A DNA stretch of 6,124 bases from Candidatus Poseidoniaceae archaeon (lineage in GTDB: Archaea; Thermoplasmatota; Poseidoniia; Poseidoniales; Poseidoniaceae): the NCBI GenBank assembly GCA_022425585.1, contig JAKMFF010000144.1, positions 1 through 6,124 on the forward strand. The letters are read 5' to 3'. The position numbers and the translations under genes are program-made. This document shows, one piece after another, positions 5,206-6,124 of the stretch. Numbering within the stretch: position 1 is the stretch's first letter; every line of letters starts with the position of its first letter. Below the pieces are notes generated by a model. It had not been told where the DNA came from. It made no database searches and saw nothing but the letters and a program-made list of their open reading frames with translations.

Positions 5206-5955
5206 CTAAACAGCACGATAATTTCCGGCAATGATGTTAACACTTGTTTGAAGATTTTTTTCATTGTTGAACTCAATCTCTATTTCTGGTAAATCATTAT
5301 TTTCGATCAACTTCAGCATGTTCTTCGCAACTCTAGAAATCTCATCAACAATGGTAATTGATGCCATCTTTGCTGACCTAGATAACGGATTGAGATCTAC
5401 CACAATAACGGTTTTGCCCATCTCAACCAATGCCTCACACCGATCCCCGTCCTCAAGTGGCACTAGGATTACGTCACTAGAATAAATCCCTTGAGTACAA
5501 CACTTTGCTCTAGGGCCCTTAAGTCCTGGAATCTCAGTATCAGGGTTTTCCCCAAGTATGTCAACCGAAATATCATGTTCTTGTTTTATCCTATCCAAGT
5601 ATCCAAACAAGGCACTAATTCGCTGCTCTGTGCGATAGAAAATATTTACTTCAATAGGACATTGTAAGTATTCGGCAATTTTCATTAGTTCATATCCTGC
5701 TAACGCTGTAGTATTACCATTTAGCGAAATTACTGGTCTTTTTCCGGCCATTAAGTGCGCTAAGGCATTTTTTGTTGCTTGTGAAGCATTTGGCGATGTC
5801 TTTTCCCCAATCAAGTAGTCATAAGCCTCTCCACGCCCGTGAGCAATTAGCGCACTATCTGCAAGCATTCCCTGCTTGGCTGCATTTTCAAGTAAATGTC
5901 TACTCAATAATGATTGATATCTAGGGTGGCTAGGATCAGCAGAAAAACCGGACAT
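5206..5955 (-). CDS. 4-phosphopantoate--beta-alanine ligase (archaeal phosphopantothenate synthetase)
   Basis: This enzyme joins 4-phosphopantoate to beta-alanine with ATP to give 4'-phosphopantothenate. With pantoate kinase it replaces the bacterial pantothenate synthetase/pantothenate kinase route in most archaeal CoA synthesis; the Thermococcus kodakarensis enzyme is the reference. The 249 residues match the family's usual length of about 250-260. Family motifs are visible in order: HPRYQSLLSRHLL (10-22), AHGRGEAYDYLIGE (38-51), SLNGNTTAL (77-85), the RTEQR segment (108-112), EDGDRCEAL (168-176) and DLNPLSRSA (187-195). There is no signal peptide; the protein is cytosolic. The ATG at 5955 directly abuts the TAA of the upstream nadC, and GGTGA (5964-5960) inside the nadC end lies 4 bases before it, so the start is secure and translation is probably coupled. 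It is the best single indicator that the window is archaeal. Confidence 0.93.
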   Translation of the reverse strand: MSGFSADPSHPRYQSLLSRHLLENAAKQGMLADSALIAHGRGEAYDYLIGEKTSPNASQATKNALAHLMAGKRPVISLNGNTTALAGYELMKIAEYLQCPIEVNIFYRTEQRISALFGYLDRIKQEHDISVDILGENPDTEIPGLKGPRAKCCTQGIYSSDVILVPLEDGDRCEALVEMGKTVIVVDLNPLSRSAKMASITIVDEISRVAKNMLKLIENNDLPEIEIEFNNEKNLQTSVNIIAGNYRAV

Positions 5956-6124
5956 TTAATCACCAAAAATCATCGACATGTCCAATGGTTTTACTCCACG
6001 ATTAATAGCACTAGTCGATAGAACATCGATGCCACATTCAAACCATTGGTCCAACTTTTCATGGGTGATGTTGCCACTAGCCTCCAGATAAACGGCGTCT
6101 CTAAGCCCCATATCCTCTAATTGG
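5956..6124 (-). CDS. nadC: Nicotinate-nucleotide pyrophosphorylase (carboxylating), C-terminal fragment
   Basis: Only the last 55 residues lie in the window; the start is beyond the right edge. The enzyme converts quinolinate and PRPP to nicotinate mononucleotide, CO2 and pyrophosphate in de novo NAD synthesis. The fragment contains the C-terminal alpha/beta-barrel signature: YLEASGNIT (13-21), then a helix and CGIDVLSTSAINRG (30-43), corresponding to the 'LEASGGI...GVDxISxGxLTH' region of NadC, and finally PLDMSMIF (46-53), the typical 'LDISL' end. In NadC the EASG segment and the following GVD-type segment line the phosphate-binding end of the barrel. The usual Thr-His after the last strand is replaced by Ile-Asn-Arg, a modest departure. 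A nicotinate phosphoribosyltransferase relative is less likely. The TAA is followed immediately by the phosphopantoate ligase ATG, so two cofactor pathways share a transcript. Confidence 0.85.
   Translation of the reverse strand, partial: QLEDMGLRDAVYLEASGNITHEKLDQWFECGIDVLSTSAINRGVKPLDMSMIFGD

Noticed and set aside
1..6124. CRISPR array, tRNA or rRNA genes, insertion sequences, integrase or toxin-antitoxin pair
   Set aside because: No regularly spaced repeats, no tRNA-like cloverleaf or rRNA stretches, no transposase or integrase motifs, and no small-gene pair with known toxin signatures were seen on reading.

Overview
The window looks like a chromosomal segment of a mesophilic archaeon with moderately AT-rich DNA. 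The strongest evidence is a complete archaeal-type 4-phosphopantoate--beta-alanine ligase, an enzyme of the CoA route used by most archaea and not by bacteria. Supporting signs are AT-rich TATA-like boxes just upstream of isolated starts, including one spaced for a leaderless transcript, and GGTGA-type Shine-Dalgarno sites at the gene junctions. A marine euryarchaeon such as Poseidoniales (Marine Group II) would fit, but that placement is inference. Every gene I can support lies on the minus strand, so transcription runs from high to low coordinates.

In the order of transcription: (1) 6124-5206 carries cofactor genes, namely the C-terminal end of quinolinate phosphoribosyltransferase (nadC, NAD synthesis) abutting the 4-phosphopantoate--beta-alanine ligase (CoA synthesis). 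(2) 5124-2836 holds four proteins I cannot assign to a known family: a cysteine-motif protein with a helical tail, a coiled-coil protein with a winged-helix-like C-terminus, and two small proteins with two predicted membrane helices each. The last three are closely packed and probably co-transcribed. (3) 2799-750 is a compact sugar cassette: a RmlA-like sugar-1-phosphate nucleotidylyltransferase, a UDP-glucose dehydrogenase-like protein that lacks the usual C-terminal domain, and a GtrA-like four-helix membrane protein. A TATA box about 25 bases ahead of the first gene suggests that it starts a transcript of its own. (4) 663-1 holds two tandem, homologous TerB-like proteins, the second cut by the window edge, behind a promoter region that contains a perfect inverted repeat.

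The sugar cassette reads as a short path from sugar-1-phosphate to an activated sugar, then possibly to its oxidised (uronic acid) form, with a membrane protein of a family linked to moving lipid-linked sugars. No glycosyltransferase is visible, so the final product is unknown. The four-gene block in the middle is the most novel part: it pairs potential nucleic-acid or protein-binding modules with membrane anchors. No RNA genes, CRISPR arrays, insertion sequences or integrases were seen. No gene-free stretch exceeds 90 bases.
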